Shown: positions 8,476 to 20,555 of the stretch, one piece after another
Numbering within the stretch: the stretch's first letter is position 1
How the letters are laid out: each line of letters begins with the position of its first letter
Assembly (NCBI GenBank): GCA_002842875.1
Contig: PHEF01000042.1
Location: 20,110-53,583, forward strand
Reading direction: 5' to 3'
DNA: 33,474 nt
Source: Alphaproteobacteria bacterium HGW-Alphaproteobacteria-3
GTDB lineage: Bacteria; Pseudomonadota; Alphaproteobacteria; Parvibaculales; Parvibaculaceae
Made by a program: the position numbers and the translations under genes
The notes under the pieces: model-generated
What the model saw: the letters and a program-made list of their open reading frames with translations, nothing else
Database searches by the model: none
Told to the model about the DNA's origin: nothing

Positions 8476-10632
8476 TCAGGCCGCTTGCTGCCGTTTCGCC
8501 CGGATAAGCGCCAGAATTTCGCGTGCCGCCACCGGAATATTCGTACCCGGACCGAAAATCGCCGACGCGCCGGCCTTTTTCAGGAACTCATAATCCTGCT
8601 GCGGGATAACGCCGCCGCAGATGATGAGGATGTCGTCGGCTCCTTCATCCTTCAATGCCTTGGCGAGAGCAGGGACGAGCGTCTTGTGCCCGGCGGCGAG
8701 ACTCGAAATGCCGATCACATGGACGTCGTTTTCAATGGCATCGCGAGCGGCTTCTTCCGGTGTCTGGAACAGCGGTCCGACATCGACATCGAAGCCGAGA
8801 TCGGCGAACGCAGTGGCGATAACCTTGGCGCCACGGTCGTGACCGTCCTGCCCCATCTTGACGACAAGCATGCGAGGACGCCGGCCTTCGGCTTCGGCGA
8901 AAGCCTCGATCTCCTTCGAAATCTGCATGAAGCCCTCATCGCCTTCATATGCCTGGCCATAAACGCCGGAGATGGATTTGATCTCCGCGCGGTGGCGGCC
9001 GAAAACCGCTTCCATCGCATCCGAAATCTCACCGACGGTCGCCCGTGCCCGCGCCGCATCGATCGCCAGCGCAAGAAGATTGTCCTTGCCGCGCGCGCCT
9101 TCGCTCAGCGCCTCGAGCGCCTTCCGGCACGCCACTTCGTCGCGCGATGCGCGCACCTTCTTCAACCGCTCGACCTGGGAGGCCAGCACCTTGGCATTGT
9201 CGATATCGAGAATTTCAATCGGATCGTTCTGGGCCGGGCGGTATTTGTTGACGCCGACGATCACCTCTTCGCCGCGGTCGATCTTTGCCTGCCGCCGGGC
9301 TGCCGCTTCCTCGATCTTGAGCTTCGGCATGCCCGTGCCCACGGCCTTCGTCATGCCGCCAAGCTCCTCGACCTCCTCGATGAGCTTCCACGCTTCCTTG
9401 ACCAGCGAATGTGTCAGCGTCTCCATGTAATAGGAGCCGCCAAGCGGATCGATCACACTGGTAATGCCGGTCTCGTGCTGAATGACGAGCTGCGTGTTTC
9501 GTGCAATGCGCGCGGAAAAATCCGTCGGCAGCGCAATTGCCTCGTCGAGCGCATTCGTGTGGAGCGACTGTGTGCCGCCGAGCACCGCAGCCATCGCCTC
9601 GATCGTCGTGCGGATGACGTTGTTGTAGGGATCCTGCTCCGTGAGCGAGACGCCGGACGTCTGGCAATGCGTGCGCAGCATCGACGACTTCTGATCCTTC
9701 GGTTTGAACTCGGCCATGATCTGCGCCCAGAGAAGGCGTGCCGCCCGCAGCTTCGCGATCTCCATGAAGAAATTCATGCCGATGGCGAAAAAGAACGACA
9801 GGCGCGGCGCAAAATCGTCGACATCGAGACCTGCGGCAAGCGCGGCACGAACATATTCGCGTCCGTCCGCGAGCGTGAAGGCAAGCTCCTGCACCTGCGT
9901 CGCGCCGGCTTCCTGCATGTGATAGCCGGAAATCGAAATCGTGTTGAAGCGCGGCATGTGCTCCGAACAGAAGCCGATAATGTCCGAGATGATCCGCATC
10001 GACGGTTCGGGCGGATAGATGTAGGTGTTGCGAACCATGAACTCTTTCAGAATGTCGTTCTGAATTGTTCCCGAGAGCTGCTCCGGCTTGACGCCCTGCT
10101 CTTCGGCCGCAACGATATAGTTTGCAAGAATGGGGATGACGGCCCCGTTCATCGTCATCGACACCGACATCTCGTCGAGCGGAATCCGGTCGAAGAGAAT
10201 CTTCATGTCTTCGATGCTGTCGATCGCGACGCCAGCCTTGCCGACATCGCCGACCACGCGCGGATGATCGCTGTCATAGCCGCGATGCGTCGCCAGGTCG
10301 AATGCGACGGACAGCCCCTTCTGACCCGCCGCCAGATTGCGGCGGTAGAAAGCGTTCGATTCTTCCGCCGTCGAAAAACCCGCATACTGACGGATCGTCC
10401 ATGGCCGCCCGGCATACATCGTCGCCTGCGGCCCGCGCGTATAGGGCGCAAGACCCGGCAGCGTATTCGCGTCGTAGCCCTCGGCTGCGATCCGATCGAG
10501 GTCCTCCGCCGTGTAGAGCGCCTTGACGTCGATCCCCTCCGGCGTGCGCCAGACGAGAGATTCCGGACCCGCTCCCCTGGTCTGCTTCGCGACCAATGCT
10601 TCCCAATCCTTGAGAGTCTTCTTGTCGGCCAT
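8476..10632 (-). CDS. scpA: Methylmalonyl-CoA mutase (adenosylcobalamin-dependent)
   Basis: A 718-residue methylmalonyl-CoA mutase that interconverts (R)-methylmalonyl-CoA and succinyl-CoA, in propionate, branched-chain amino acid or ethylmalonyl-CoA metabolism. The N-terminal TIM barrel contains [18 protein letters not shown] and [13 protein letters not shown]. The C-terminal flavodoxin-like cobalamin domain carries the D-x-H-x-x-G motif at D596-H598-G601, where H598 is the lower cobalt ligand. No small subunit gene is adjacent, and the protein has its own B12 domain, so a homodimer is likely. The start ATG at 10632 has only a weak ribosome-binding site but gives the usual length. The matching GTPase meaB lies downstream. 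Confidence 0.96.
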   Translation of the reverse strand: MADKKTLKDWEALVAKQTRGAGPESLVWRTPEGIDVKALYTAEDLDRIAAEGYDANTLPGLAPYTRGPQATMYAGRPWTIRQYAGFSTAEESNAFYRRNLAAGQKGLSVAFDLATHRGYDSDHPRVVGDVGKAGVAIDSIEDMKILFDRIPLDEMSVSMTMNGAVIPILANYIVAAEEQGVKPEQLSGTIQNDILKEFMVRNTYIYPPEPSMRIISDIIGFCSEHMPRFNTISISGYHMQEAGATQVQELAFTLADGREYVRAALAAGLDVDDFAPRLSFFFAIGMNFFMEIAKLRAARLLWAQIMAEFKPKDQKSSMLRTHCQTSGVSLTEQDPYNNVIRTTIEAMAAVLGGTQSLHTNALDEAIALPTDFSARIARNTQLVIQHETGITSVIDPLGGSYYMETLTHSLVKEAWKLIEEVEELGGMTKAVGTGMPKLKIEEAAARRQAKIDRGEEVIVGVNKYRPAQNDPIEILDIDNAKVLASQVERLKKVRASRDEVACRKALEALSEGARGKDNLLALAIDAARARATVGEISDAMEAVFGRHRAEIKSISGVYGQAYEGDEGFMQISKEIEAFAEAEGRRPRMLVVKMGQDGHDRGAKVIATAFADLGFDVDVGPLFQTPEEAARDAIENDVHVIGISSLAAGHKTLVPALAKALKDEGADDILIICGGVIPQQDYEFLKKAGASAIFGPGTNIPVAAREILALIRAKRQQAA

Positions 10633-10854
10633 CTTCGTCTCTACTCACGGCAAATTGCGAAATTTCACTGGAAACAGCATAACATGCCAACGTTCGCCAT
10701 CCCAAAGGCGGCGGGAGTATCCGGGAAGCGCAGCAGCGGGTCAAACCGCCCCGAATGAGTGGCTGAAACGCCGCTATTTCGCTGCGTCAGCATATGAGTT
10801 CAAATGGGCAAAAGCAGACAGGCTTGGGCCGCGACAATGAAATCTGGGGGGAAT

Positions 10855-11547
10855 ATGCCAGCAGCACGCATTCAACTGACCTCGAAGGCGGGAGTGGTGA
10901 TCGCCCTGAGCGTGATCGCCCTCGCTCTCGCCGCCTGCAGCGGAGGCGGGGCAGCCCGCAAACGTGACGCCGATGGACGTGTCCTGCGGACCCTTGCGGA
11001 GCAAGATCCCTCGAGCACGCTTTATGCGAGGTCCGTAAGTCAGGCGGCACGAGGCGAATGCGGCACGGAGACCTTCGACGTCCTGACCTGCTTTGCCTAT
11101 CGCGGCCATGGCTATGAGGGCGCGCAGATGGCGCTGGGCCAGTGTCTGATCGCCACCGGCCAGGAAGCCAGCGGGGCCGAATGGGTGCGCCGCGCCGCCG
11201 ACAGCGGCTGGTCCGAAGCGCAGAAGCTGATGGCCCTGCTCTACCTGAAGGGCGAGGGCGTCCCGCAGGACGTGATCGAAGGAACCAAATGGGCGAAGCT
11301 CTATAGCCGCAATCCGAGCCTGCTTTCTCTCGGCGTCCAGCCCGATATCTCCGTTGCGCAGCAGTTCAGCGGCAGACTGACCAGCGATCAGGTTTCGGTC
11401 GCCGACCAGCGCGCGGCAGACTGGGTTCCCGCCTTCTGGACGCCTTCAACCGAGCTCGACCGCAGTGTGAAGCGAAGCTGCGCGGTCGACGGCAAGCGTC
11501 CCGCCCCAACCTCGGCAGACGTGGTGAGGGTGCCGGACGCCTACTAG
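10855..11547 (+). CDS. Sel1-repeat lipoprotein
   Basis: A 230-residue putative lipoprotein with Sel1-like TPR repeats. Of three in-frame ATGs (10804, 10837, 10855) I chose 10855 because a GGGGGGA ribosome-binding site is right in front of it and it gives a compact signal peptide ending in the lipobox L-A-A-C with C28 as the lipidated residue. Residues about 110-165 hold the Sel1 pattern G-A-E-W-V-R-R-A-A-D-S-G-W-S-E-A-Q followed by L-Y-L-K-G-E-G-V-P-Q-D. Such proteins usually mediate protein-protein contacts in the envelope. No partner is evident nearby. A terminator follows. Confidence 0.75.
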   Translation: MPAARIQLTSKAGVVIALSVIALALAACSGGGAARKRDADGRVLRTLAEQDPSSTLYARSVSQAARGECGTETFDVLTCFAYRGHGYEGAQMALGQCLIATGQEASGAEWVRRAADSGWSEAQKLMALLYLKGEGVPQDVIEGTKWAKLYSRNPSLLSLGVQPDISVAQQFSGRLTSDQVSVADQRAADWVPAFWTPSTELDRSVKRSCAVDGKRPAPTSADVVRVPDAY

Positions 11548-11570
11548 GTTCGCCATCGGGCATGCCGACG

Positions 11571-11603
11571 AACCCTGTCCGCTTCGCGCGGGCAAGGTTT
11601 TTT
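11571..11603 (+). terminator. Rho-independent terminator after the Sel1 lipoprotein gene
   Basis: An imperfect stem (left arm AACCCTGTCCGC, right arm GCGGGCAAGGTT, one C-A mismatch and one G-T pair) closes a TTCGC loop and runs into a T-tract. It starts 24 bases after the lipoprotein stop codon. Confidence 0.7.
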
Positions 11604-11704
11604 CTTGCTTCCGGAGGATTTCGGGCATTCAGGGAAACTTTACCTTCATGGCGTGAACTGGGCACAGGGGAGAGGTCCAATCTGGGGGAGGAGACCCCGT
11701 CGAG

Positions 11705-14092
11705 ATGCCCGGTGTGAGCGGCCATACGAAACTTGTCGCCCCGGCCGGCGGGAACGCTGCCGGCGGCGAACGCATGTCCGCCATTCGTCTCGAGCTCTAC
11801 CGCACCATCATGCGGGCCTATCGCGGGATACCTGTTCTTTTTCCGGCGATATCGGGCGCCATCGTCTTCACCTTCCAGCCGGCGGTCCCCATGCCGGTGA
11901 TCGCCCTGTGGTGGTTCGCCATTGTGGCAGGCTATGCCGAGTACGCCCTTTTCCAGCAGCGCTTCTTTTCTGCCGACGCCCGCCATGAAGCCGAGGCGGC
12001 CGAGTGGATAGGCCCGATGGCCATCCGCAACTGGATCCTCAACATCCTCTGGCTCGGCTTCATACCGCTCTTCTGGCAGCCGGACGACGCCATTCAGAAC
12101 CTCGCCATCCTGACGGTACTCATCATCCATGTCGTGATGGCATCGCAGATCGCCTTTCATATCGTCCCGATCTTCCTCTCGGTCACAGCGCCGATCATTA
12201 CCGCAGTGATCGGAGCCGCCATCTGGACGCTCGACCCTGTATTCATGGCGCTCGGCTTTGCTTGCGTGCCCGCCTATCTTCTTCTGGTGCGCGTCGCCGG
12301 GCAGCAGAGAGCCAACGCGATAGAGACATACGACCTGCGCTTCAGGAACGCCGATCTCATCGAAGACCTCGGTCAGGCTCGCGATGTCTCGGAGGCCGCG
12401 CGTCGCCGCGCAGAGGAAGCGAACGACGAGCTCCAGCGGCGCGAGCATCATTTTCGCGCGCTGGTGGAAAACGCCTTCGACGTTGTGCTCGTCACCGACG
12501 AGAACGCCGTCATCCAGTATGCATCGCCGGCAGCCGAAAAATTCGGCCTCTCGCCGGAAGCGCTGATCGGTCTCAACGGCCTGAAATTGCTGTCGGAAGA
12601 GCAGAGGGATCAGGTCCTCAACGAACTTGCCAGCAACCAGTCGGGACCCAGCGAGACGATTTCCTACGAACTTGCGCTTCCCCGCAACGCGGGAAGCACG
12701 AACCCCCGCGATGCCACGCGCACGGTGTGGATCGAATCGAGCATTACCAACCTCGTCAACGATCCCAATGTGCACGGCTACGTTATCAACATGCGCGATA
12801 TCACTGGACGAAAGCGCACCGAAACCGAGCAGCGCAATCAGTTCCGCGTGCTGCGTGCGCTGGCCGCCGGCGCGCCGCTGGACGAAGTCATGTCGCTCCT
12901 CGCGCTCGGGTCGGAGGAGGCGAACCCTTCCGGCCGTGCCGCGGTCTTTCTTATCGACTCCGAATGCAATCTCACGACATGCGCAGCGCCGCACCTGCCG
13001 GCCGATTTCGGTGCCTGGGTCGATGAATTCTGGAGGGAGCAGCGTCACGGGATTTTCGGCCGCATCGCACTCGCCGGCACCAAGATCGTAACGACGGACC
13101 TTCAGGAGGAATACCAGGGCGCTCATATCTCCTCCTATATGCGCAAGGCGGACATTCAGTCGCTGTGGTTCCAGCCGATCATGGCGCATGACGGGAAGGT
13201 CGTCGGCGCGTTCGCACTGTATTTTCCGGACGCCTATGAGCCCGGCGAATGGGAATCCGATTATCTGCTCGGCGCGGCGCATCTTGCCGGAATCGCTATC
13301 GAGCGGCGCAGGGCGGATCAGGAGCTGCAGCGCGCGACCGAAGCCGCCGAACTCGCCAACCGCGCGAAATCGAAATTCCTGGCGAACATGAGCCATGAGC
13401 TCCGCACGCCGCTGAACGCAATCATCGGCTTCTCCGAAATCATGCGGCAGGAGATGTTCGGCCCGCTTGGAGCCGATCGTTATCGCGAATACACAACCGA
13501 CATACACGACAGCGGACGGCACCTGCTGAATGTCATCGACGACATTCTCGACATATCGAAGATCGAGGCGGGCCGTTACGCGCTGGAAGACCAGGAAGTA
13601 GACCTTGCCGCGGTACTACAATGGTCAGTCGACATCATGCGCGCCCGCACCATGGAGAAGTCGCAGCGGGTGCAGTTGCAAATGTTCGACCCCATGCCGT
13701 CCTTGAACGCGGATCAGCGCGCCATGCGACAGATCATGCTGAATCTGCTGTCCAATGCCGCGAAGTTCACCGGCGAGGGCGGCAACATCGAAGTAAGCGT
13801 CTTCCTTGACGACGCCGGAGACCTGTCGATCTCCGTGCGCGACGACGGCATTGGCATTCCATGCGACAAGATTGCCGAGGTCATGGAACCCTTCGGGCAG
13901 GTCGACGACACCAACGCCCGCCAGCACGGCGGCACTGGACTTGGCCTTCCGATCACGAAATCGCTGATCGAGCTGCATGGCGGCAGCTTCGTGCTGGAGA
14001 GCGCCGTCAACGAGGGCACGACCGCGAAGATGACGCTGCCCGGCTGGCGCCTGGTCTGGAACGACGGCCAGACAAAAGCCGCCACGCCCTGA
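11705..14092 (+). CDS. Membrane PAS-GAF hybrid sensor histidine kinase (orphan, DivJ/PleC-type H-box)
   Basis: A 795-residue sensor kinase. Residues about 40-200 hold roughly four to six membrane helices, then a coiled-coil linker ([18 protein letters not shown]), a PAS domain (about 245-370: [16 protein letters not shown]), a GAF domain (about 385-545), HisKA with phospho-accepting H564 in the box [14 protein letters not shown], and HATPase_c with [16 protein letters not shown] and G-G-T-G-L-G-L-P. The H-box context [11 protein letters not shown] resembles alphaproteobacterial DivJ/PleC/PdhS kinases. There is no receiver domain and no adjacent response regulator gene, so its partner is elsewhere. 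A GGAGGAG lies about 12 bases before ATG 11705; an in-frame ATG at 11774 is the alternative start. Confidence 0.92.
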   Translation: MPGVSGHTKLVAPAGGNAAGGERMSAIRLELYRTIMRAYRGIPVLFPAISGAIVFTFQPAVPMPVIALWWFAIVAGYAEYALFQQRFFSADARHEAEAAEWIGPMAIRNWILNILWLGFIPLFWQPDDAIQNLAILTVLIIHVVMASQIAFHIVPIFLSVTAPIITAVIGAAIWTLDPVFMALGFACVPAYLLLVRVAGQQRANAIETYDLRFRNADLIEDLGQARDVSEAARRRAEEANDELQRREHHFRALVENAFDVVLVTDENAVIQYASPAAEKFGLSPEALIGLNGLKLLSEEQRDQVLNELASNQSGPSETISYELALPRNAGSTNPRDATRTVWIESSITNLVNDPNVHGYVINMRDITGRKRTETEQRNQFRVLRALAAGAPLDEVMSLLALGSEEANPSGRAAVFLIDSECNLTTCAAPHLPADFGAWVDEFWREQRHGIFGRIALAGTKIVTTDLQEEYQGAHISSYMRKADIQSLWFQPIMAHDGKVVGAFALYFPDAYEPGEWESDYLLGAAHLAGIAIERRRADQELQRATEAAELANRAKSKFLANMSHELRTPLNAIIGFSEIMRQEMFGPLGADRYREYTTDIHDSGRHLLNVIDDILDISKIEAGRYALEDQEVDLAAVLQWSVDIMRARTMEKSQRVQLQMFDPMPSLNADQRAMRQIMLNLLSNAAKFTGEGGNIEVSVFLDDAGDLSISVRDDGIGIPCDKIAEVMEPFGQVDDTNARQHGGTGLGLPITKSLIELHGGSFVLESAVNEGTTAKMTLPGWRLVWNDGQTKAATP

Positions 14093-14104
14093 CGCGGCGG
14101 CTTT
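14075..14104. terminator. Bidirectional hairpin terminator between convergent genes
   Basis: AAAGCCGCC and GGCGGCTTT form a perfect 9-bp stem that includes the histidine kinase stop codon in its loop. The A-run on one side and T-run on the other allow it to act for both the kinase (plus) and the acyl-CoA dehydrogenase (minus, ends at 14130). The T-tracts are short, so efficiency is uncertain. Confidence 0.6.
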
Positions 14105-14129
14105 CGTTCCGGCCCGATTTTCGCGATCC

Positions 14130-15422
14130 CTACTCAGCCGCCTTCGCGGGCCGGCGAGCGCCGATCATTCCGAAAAGATGACCGCCCACCTTGCGCATCT
14201 GGATCTGCTCCGATCCTTCGGTGATGCGGTAGCGGCGATGGTGACGATAGATGTGCTCGAAAGGTTTGTGGCGCGAGTAACCCATGCCGCCATGAACCTG
14301 CATGGCGAGATCGGCCGCCTCGCAAACGAGGCGGTTCGCCCGGTAGTTGCACATCGAAACCTTGTCCGAGAGATACTTTGCGACATCCGGTTTCGGCATC
14401 TGGTCCATCTGCCATGCCGTCTTGTGGATCAGTGTACGGATCATCTCGGCTTCGGTATGCGCTTCGACCAGCGGAAACTGGATCGCCTGATTGACCGACA
14501 AAGGTTTGCCGAACGGCTTGCGTTCCTTCGAATATTTCACGCTCTCGTCGATGCAGAACTGTGCCGCCCCGACGCTCGATGCCGCCTGGCGAATACGGTT
14601 TTCATGGACAAAATGCTGGGCAAGCTCGAGCCCGCGCTCGGGATCGCCGAGATAGGATCCCTCCGGCACCCAGACATTCTTGAATGAAACGAGCGGGTGG
14701 TCCGTGGGCATGTTGAACGTCCAGAGATATTCCTCGACCACGACGCCGGGCGTGTCCATGGGCACGATGAAGCAGGTGATACCCAGCGCATCGCCATCCT
14801 TGCCGCTCGTCCGCGCAAACACGAAGTCGTGCGTGGCGACATGAAGGCCGGTGTTCCACATTTTCCGGCCGTTGATGACCCAGCCATCGACCCCGTCGCG
14901 TTTCTCGCGGCGGCCCTGGGTCTCCATCCAGGTTGCATCCGACCCGTGATCGGGCTCCGTGAGGCCGAAGGCGACGCGGATCGACCCGTCGAGTGAGCCG
15001 GGAATGAACGTCTTCTTCTGCTGTTCGGTGCCGAAATCGCGGAACATCAGCACGGTCGGAAAATTGCCGACGATCGAGCTTTCATTCTGCAGATCATTGT
15101 GGAGACCGAGCCCCTTCGCCGCCAGATGTTCGCGGATCACAGCCATGCCGAGATTGGTGCCGTCCTTGCCGCCATACTCCGCCGGCAACGCATAACGCAG
15201 ATGGCCGGCCTTGTCCGCGCGCCGGCGCATCGCGCCGAGAAGTTCTTCCCAGTCATGGCGCGGCAGACCCTGATTGTCCCAATCGGTCCGCGCATGTTCG
15301 CGCCGATGGTCGAAGAAGCGCTCATTGTCGTCCTGCGCCTGAAGCGGCTTGATCTCCTTCTCGATGAAATCGTCGAGCACACCCAGATAGTCGGTAATCT
15401 CCTTGGGAATTCTGAAGTCCAT
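14130..15422 (-). CDS. Acyl-CoA dehydrogenase family protein
   Basis: A 430-residue FAD-dependent acyl-CoA dehydrogenase that would oxidise an acyl-CoA to the 2-enoyl-CoA. It has the full three-part fold: helical N-terminus, middle beta domain with A-F-G-L-T-E-P-D-H-G-S-D-A-T-W (flavin and substrate contacts), and C-terminal helical domain with Q-V-H-G-G-M-G-Y-S and I-T-E-G-S-E-Q-I-Q, where the glutamate of T-E-G-S is at the usual catalytic-base position. The N-terminal 60 residues are longer and more charged than in short-chain enzymes, resembling the ACAD10/11-like group; chain-length specificity cannot be told. Start ATG at 15422 is backed by GGGAGGT 7 bases upstream. Confidence 0.93.
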   Translation of the reverse strand: MDFRIPKEITDYLGVLDDFIEKEIKPLQAQDDNERFFDHRREHARTDWDNQGLPRHDWEELLGAMRRRADKAGHLRYALPAEYGGKDGTNLGMAVIREHLAAKGLGLHNDLQNESSIVGNFPTVLMFRDFGTEQQKKTFIPGSLDGSIRVAFGLTEPDHGSDATWMETQGRREKRDGVDGWVINGRKMWNTGLHVATHDFVFARTSGKDGDALGITCFIVPMDTPGVVVEEYLWTFNMPTDHPLVSFKNVWVPEGSYLGDPERGLELAQHFVHENRIRQAASSVGAAQFCIDESVKYSKERKPFGKPLSVNQAIQFPLVEAHTEAEMIRTLIHKTAWQMDQMPKPDVAKYLSDKVSMCNYRANRLVCEAADLAMQVHGGMGYSRHKPFEHIYRHHRRYRITEGSEQIQMRKVGGHLFGMIGARRPAKAAE

Positions 15423-15780
15423 CGATTTACCTCCCGCGATTGCCGCATGCCTCTTGGGCGGGCCCGGCGGCGCTGTTGCACAATGTCGATCCCGACACTA
15501 TAGACCGCGGTCCATTATCCGAAAGGGCGCGGGACCGGCCCCGCTGCGAGACAGCCGCCGCGACGCTGCGGAAGGGCTCCAGATTTTTTCCGTTAACCTT
15601 TCATCCGCCTAAGCCATTGTGTGGACACAACATTTAGCCGTGAACGAAGGTGGAAAATCGTCCGGTCGCCGATTCGGACCCGGTTCGTTCGCGCAATATT
15701 CCGTTCCTTAATATCGCAACGGTTAATGCCTGGACGGCCTTGCATCGCACCTGCTTTGCGCGGAAGGTGCGCCTCGAAAC
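15423..15780. other. Divergent intergenic region (acyl-CoA dehydrogenase / helicase)
   Basis: This 358-base stretch separates two divergently transcribed genes and must hold both promoters. No ORF has a plausible ribosome-binding site plus coding character. It is locally AT-richer around 15585-15625 and 15700-15725. A TTAACC at about 15595 and TTAA-N11-TTAA near 15711 resemble CtrA half-sites, but the spacing does not match TTAA-N7-TTAA. Confidence 0.4.
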
Positions 15781-17529
<1,749 letters not shown>

Positions 17530-18714
17530 ACGGTCCGGCGCGCGAGGCCGTGCAGACACGTCTCGAAGCCTGGCTGAAGATGCACATTGCAAACATCCTT
17601 GCGCCACTCGTTTCGCTGCGCGATGCCGCGGATATCGAAGGCCTCGCGCGGGGCATCGCATTCCGGCTCGTCGAAAACCTCGGGGCTCTGACGCGCGAAA
17701 GCGTTGCCGAAGACGTGCGCGCGCTCGACCAGGCGGCGCGCGGCCAGCTACGCAAGCATGGCGTGCGCTTCGGTGCTTATTCGATCTTCATGCCGGTTCT
17801 TCTCAAGCCGGCGCCGGCCCGCTTGCGGCTGACGCTTTGGGCGCTTGGCAATGCGGCGGCAGAGAGCGAGCCCTTCGAAAACCTGCCCGCGCCACCGACA
17901 CCCGGCCTTACCTCCGTGCCCGCCGATCCGGCCGCACCGGAAGGCTTCTACGAAACCGTCGGATTCCGTGTTTGCGGTGTTCGCGCTGTCCGCCTCGACA
18001 TGCTGGAGCGCGTTGCCGACCTGATCCGTCCGGTCATCGCGGCACGCACCTACAATGGCGGCTTCATCGTCACGCCCGACATGATGTCGCTCGTCGGATG
18101 TTCGGGAGAGGAATTCGCCAGCCTCCTTCGGGGTCTCGGCTACCGTTCGCAGGTCGAAACCGTGACGCCTCCGGTCATGGAAACGCCGAAGGAAAACAAG
18201 GCGGCACCGGCTGCGGAGCAGGGCGCAGAGGCAGAGACGGCTTCCGCGCCGAGTGCCGCGGAAACACCGGAAGAGCCCACCCCTGCCGGAAGCCCGGAAG
18301 AAATGCCGGCAGCGGATGTCTCCGCCTCCGTTGAGGCCGCAGACGAAGCCGAAGCGGCACCTGAAGAACAGGCAAGCGCGCCCGCATCCTCCGAAACGTC
18401 ACCCGAGGCAGAGCCCGCCGCGCCCGGCATCGCCGAAGCGGCCGCAGCGCCGGTCGAAATGGAAATCTGGCGTCCCGTCCGCAAGCGTCACGGCGGCAAA
18501 GCCGAAAGCGATCGCAAGAAGCCGCGCCACGACAAGAAAAAACGTGACGGCGAACAGGAAGCGCAGGGCAACAAGCCGCAGCGCCGGGACCGTCGCCCCG
18601 GCCCCCCTCCCGCGAAGCCGGACAGGAAACCGCGCGAGCGCGAACCCGATCCGGATTCGCCTTTCGCTGCCCTCGCCGTCCTCAAGGAACGCGTGCGCGG
18701 CAACGGCTCCTGAC

Positions 18715-19116
18715 ATGAGCGATGCGATGGGTCAGCCTGGTCAGCGGATCGATCGCTGGCTCTGGTGCGCCCGTTTCCTGAAGAGCCGTTCGCTGGCTGC
18801 CACCCTCGTCCAGTCCGGCCGCGTCCGGGTCAATGGCGAACGCATTTCGAAAGCAAGTCGAGCCATTCGCCCGGGCGATGCCCTGACATTCCCGCTCGGC
18901 CCCCATGTCCGGGTAGTGAAAATTCTCTTTCTCGCCGAGCGCCGTGGTCCTGCATCCGAAGCGCAATCGCTCTACGAGGATCTCGATCCCCCGGCGCCCC
19001 TGTCGTCCCGAAGCGATCCTTCGGAACCACAAGCACCCATGCGTGAACCGGGCTCCGGACGCTCTACAAAAAAAGAGAGACGGCAGACCGAAATGCTCCG
19101 CGGGAACGGCGGATAA
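18715..19116 (+). CDS. S4-domain RNA-binding protein (Hsp15/HslR-like)
   Basis: A 133-residue protein with an N-terminal S4 RNA-binding domain: R-I-D-R-W-L-W-C-A-R-F-L-K-S-R-S-L-A, then V-R-V-N-G-E-R-I-S-K-A-S and G-D-A-L-T-F. This matches HslR/Hsp15, which in E. coli binds stalled 50S subunits carrying nascent chains. The C-terminus is polar and basic and variable. The ATG at 18715 is one base after the helicase stop codon, indicating translational coupling; an ATG at 18727 is an alternative. The helicase-S4 neighbourhood is a familiar alphaproteobacterial arrangement and suggests linked roles in RNA or ribosome quality control. Confidence 0.88.
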   Translation: MSDAMGQPGQRIDRWLWCARFLKSRSLAATLVQSGRVRVNGERISKASRAIRPGDALTFPLGPHVRVVKILFLAERRGPASEAQSLYEDLDPPAPLSSRSDPSEPQAPMREPGSGRSTKKERRQTEMLRGNGG

Positions 19117-19172
19117 TTCACACTTTTCTACGTGCTTGAATAATTCTTCCGGCGCCTATAGGTAAAATACTC

Positions 19173-19640
19173 ATGATCGACCGGCTCAAATCTTTTCTGC
19201 TCGGAAACCCCGAGAGCGCGCCAAGGGAATTCGGCGACCTCCAGGTGGCGGTTGTCGCACTACTCATCAGGGCGGCGACATCGGACGCCCGGTTCGGAGA
19301 GGACGAACGGGAAACCATTCGCCGCATCGCAGCCGATTCCTTCGGCCTGACGCCCGAAGCCGTGCTCTCTCTGGTGAAGGAGGCCGAAGGCGAAGAAGCC
19401 GAAACGCTCGACCTCCATCGCTGGACCCAGGCCATCAAGCGGGCCTATAGCGAAGAAGAACGTGTCGGGGTGATCGAGAAAATGTGGGAAGTCGTTTACG
19501 CGGACGGCGTTCTCGACGACTACGAAGCCAATTTGTTGCGGCGCATCGCGGGGCTGATATACGTTCCCGATCGCGAATCCGGGCAGGCGCGCCAGCGTGT
19601 CATCGCCCGGCGCGGCATACCGCCCCGTAAGCAAGGATAA
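19173..19640 (+). CDS. TerB family tellurite-resistance-like protein
   Basis: A 155-residue all-helical TerB-family protein. Typical features are [24 protein letters not shown] in the first half and [20 protein letters not shown] in the second, i.e. the two D-rich helix pairs thought to bind metal ions. Despite the name, most stand-alone TerB proteins have no demonstrated tellurite role. AGGT lies about 8 bases before ATG 19173. It is inserted between the S4 gene and fdxA in a same-strand run. Confidence 0.85.
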   Translation: MIDRLKSFLLGNPESAPREFGDLQVAVVALLIRAATSDARFGEDERETIRRIAADSFGLTPEAVLSLVKEAEGEEAETLDLHRWTQAIKRAYSEEERVGVIEKMWEVVYADGVLDDYEANLLRRIAGLIYVPDRESGQARQRVIARRGIPPRKQG

Positions 19641-19702
19641 GCAAAGGGGGAAACCCCGGAAGGAGCGTTCGCTGCGATGCGGCGGCGCCATTGGAGAGTG
19701 CG

Positions 19703-20041
19703 ATGACCTATATCGTGACCGACGCCTGCATCCGCTGCAAATATATGGACTGCGTGGAGGTTTGCCCCGTGGACTGCTTCTACGAGGGTGAAAACATGCT
19801 GGTCATCCATCCTGACGAATGCATCGATTGCGGCGTCTGCGAGCCCGAATGCCCGGCCGAAGCCATCAAGCCGGATACCGAGCCGGGCCTCGAAAAATGG
19901 CTGGAACTCAATACCGAATACGCCTCGAAGTGGCCGAACATTACCATCAAGCGCGAACCGCCGGCCGATGCCGACGACTGGCAGGGCGTCGCGGGCAAGT
20001 TCGAGCAGCATTTCAGCCCCGAGGCGGGCGAAGGCGACTGA
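19703..20041 (+). CDS. fdxA: Ferredoxin FdxA (7Fe-8S type)
   Basis: A 112-residue ferredoxin that carries one [3Fe-4S] and one [4Fe-4S] cluster and passes electrons between soluble redox enzymes. Cysteines at 9, 12, 17, 21 and 25 and at 40, 43, 46 and 50 have the spacing of Azotobacter ferredoxin I; the extra C12/C17 arrangement marks the 7Fe type. The C-terminal helix region ([15 protein letters not shown]) is typical of FdxA. ATG at 19703 follows GGAGAG by 4 bases; an in-frame TTG-initiated extension at 19691 is less likely. A strong terminator lies about 90 bases downstream, so carD has its own promoter. Confidence 0.96.
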   Translation: MTYIVTDACIRCKYMDCVEVCPVDCFYEGENMLVIHPDECIDCGVCEPECPAEAIKPDTEPGLEKWLELNTEYASKWPNITIKREPPADADDWQGVAGKFEQHFSPEAGEGD

Positions 20042-20132
20042 CCCGATCGAGAGGCTCGCAAGCCCCTCGAAAGGCGCAGGAAACTGCGAAGAAGAGCGCC
20101 TATCCTCCTGTGTTAACTGTCTTTTCTGCGGA

Positions 20133-20156
20133 CGCCCTTCCAAAGGGCGGGTTTTT
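20133..20156 (+). terminator. Rho-independent terminator of fdxA
   Basis: CGCCCTT and AAGGGCG form a perfect 7-bp stem with a 3-base loop, followed by GGTTTTT. It begins 91 bases downstream of the fdxA stop codon. Confidence 0.85.
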
Positions 20157-20555
20157 GTGCTATATATGTCGCACAGGAATTTCCGCTAATGCAGGCGCAT
20201 ACCCGGCCAAAGGTTCAGGGATGCACCGGTAAGTGTCTAACCGGTTTACGGCTCGAGGCGGCTAGCCGTTAGCCGTCGAAGGCCGGAGACGTTGAGCCCG
20301 ATGGAAGGCCGCGCTTCGCCCAGGACGTTGAAAGGTCCCGGCTCCGAGCCTTCCTGGAAGGCGCTGGTGCCGCCCTTCGATGTCGGTCTTCCCGTTCGAT
20401 GACTGAAAGGAGCCGGGATGATGTCCCGGCTGCAAGTCTTCGACGGCTCAACGGTGAGAGATGCGTATCTGCGGGCGTGAAATGCTGAGCCGTGAAGAGG
20501 GCATACCGCCGCTTCCGGCCTTCGGAAACGAGAAAGGCTGGGTATAGGAAAGACG
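20157..20555 (+). other. Long carD upstream region rich in inverted repeats
   Basis: About 400 bases between the fdxA terminator and carD with no supported ORF. It contains several short perfect hairpins: ACCGGT on both sides of a 9-base loop (about 20226-20246), the GGCTAGCC palindrome (about 20259-20266), and AGCCGGGA/TCCCGGCT around TGATG (20411-20431) without a following T-tract. The density of inverted repeats would fit a structured 5' leader or an independent small RNA, but no known RNA family is recognised. The carD promoter must lie here. Confidence 0.4.

Noticed and set aside
8461..10758. Long plus-strand open frame (765 codons) opposite methylmalonyl-CoA mutase
   Set aside because: Translation is H/R/D-rich and unlike any protein family; it mirrors the highly biased codons of the mutase gene on the other strand.
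11366..13522. 718-codon minus-strand frame opposite the histidine kinase
   Set aside because: A shadow of the high-GC kinase gene, whose domains are unmistakable on the plus strand.
15590..15735. TTAA pairs suggesting CtrA binding upstream of the helicase
   Set aside because: Spacing is 11 rather than 7 bases and the other copy is only a half-site.
20411..20446. TTCGACGG next to a hairpin, reminiscent of the tmRNA 5' motif
   Set aside because: No tag reading frame, no tRNA-like T arm and no acceptor end nearby; the motif alone is too short.
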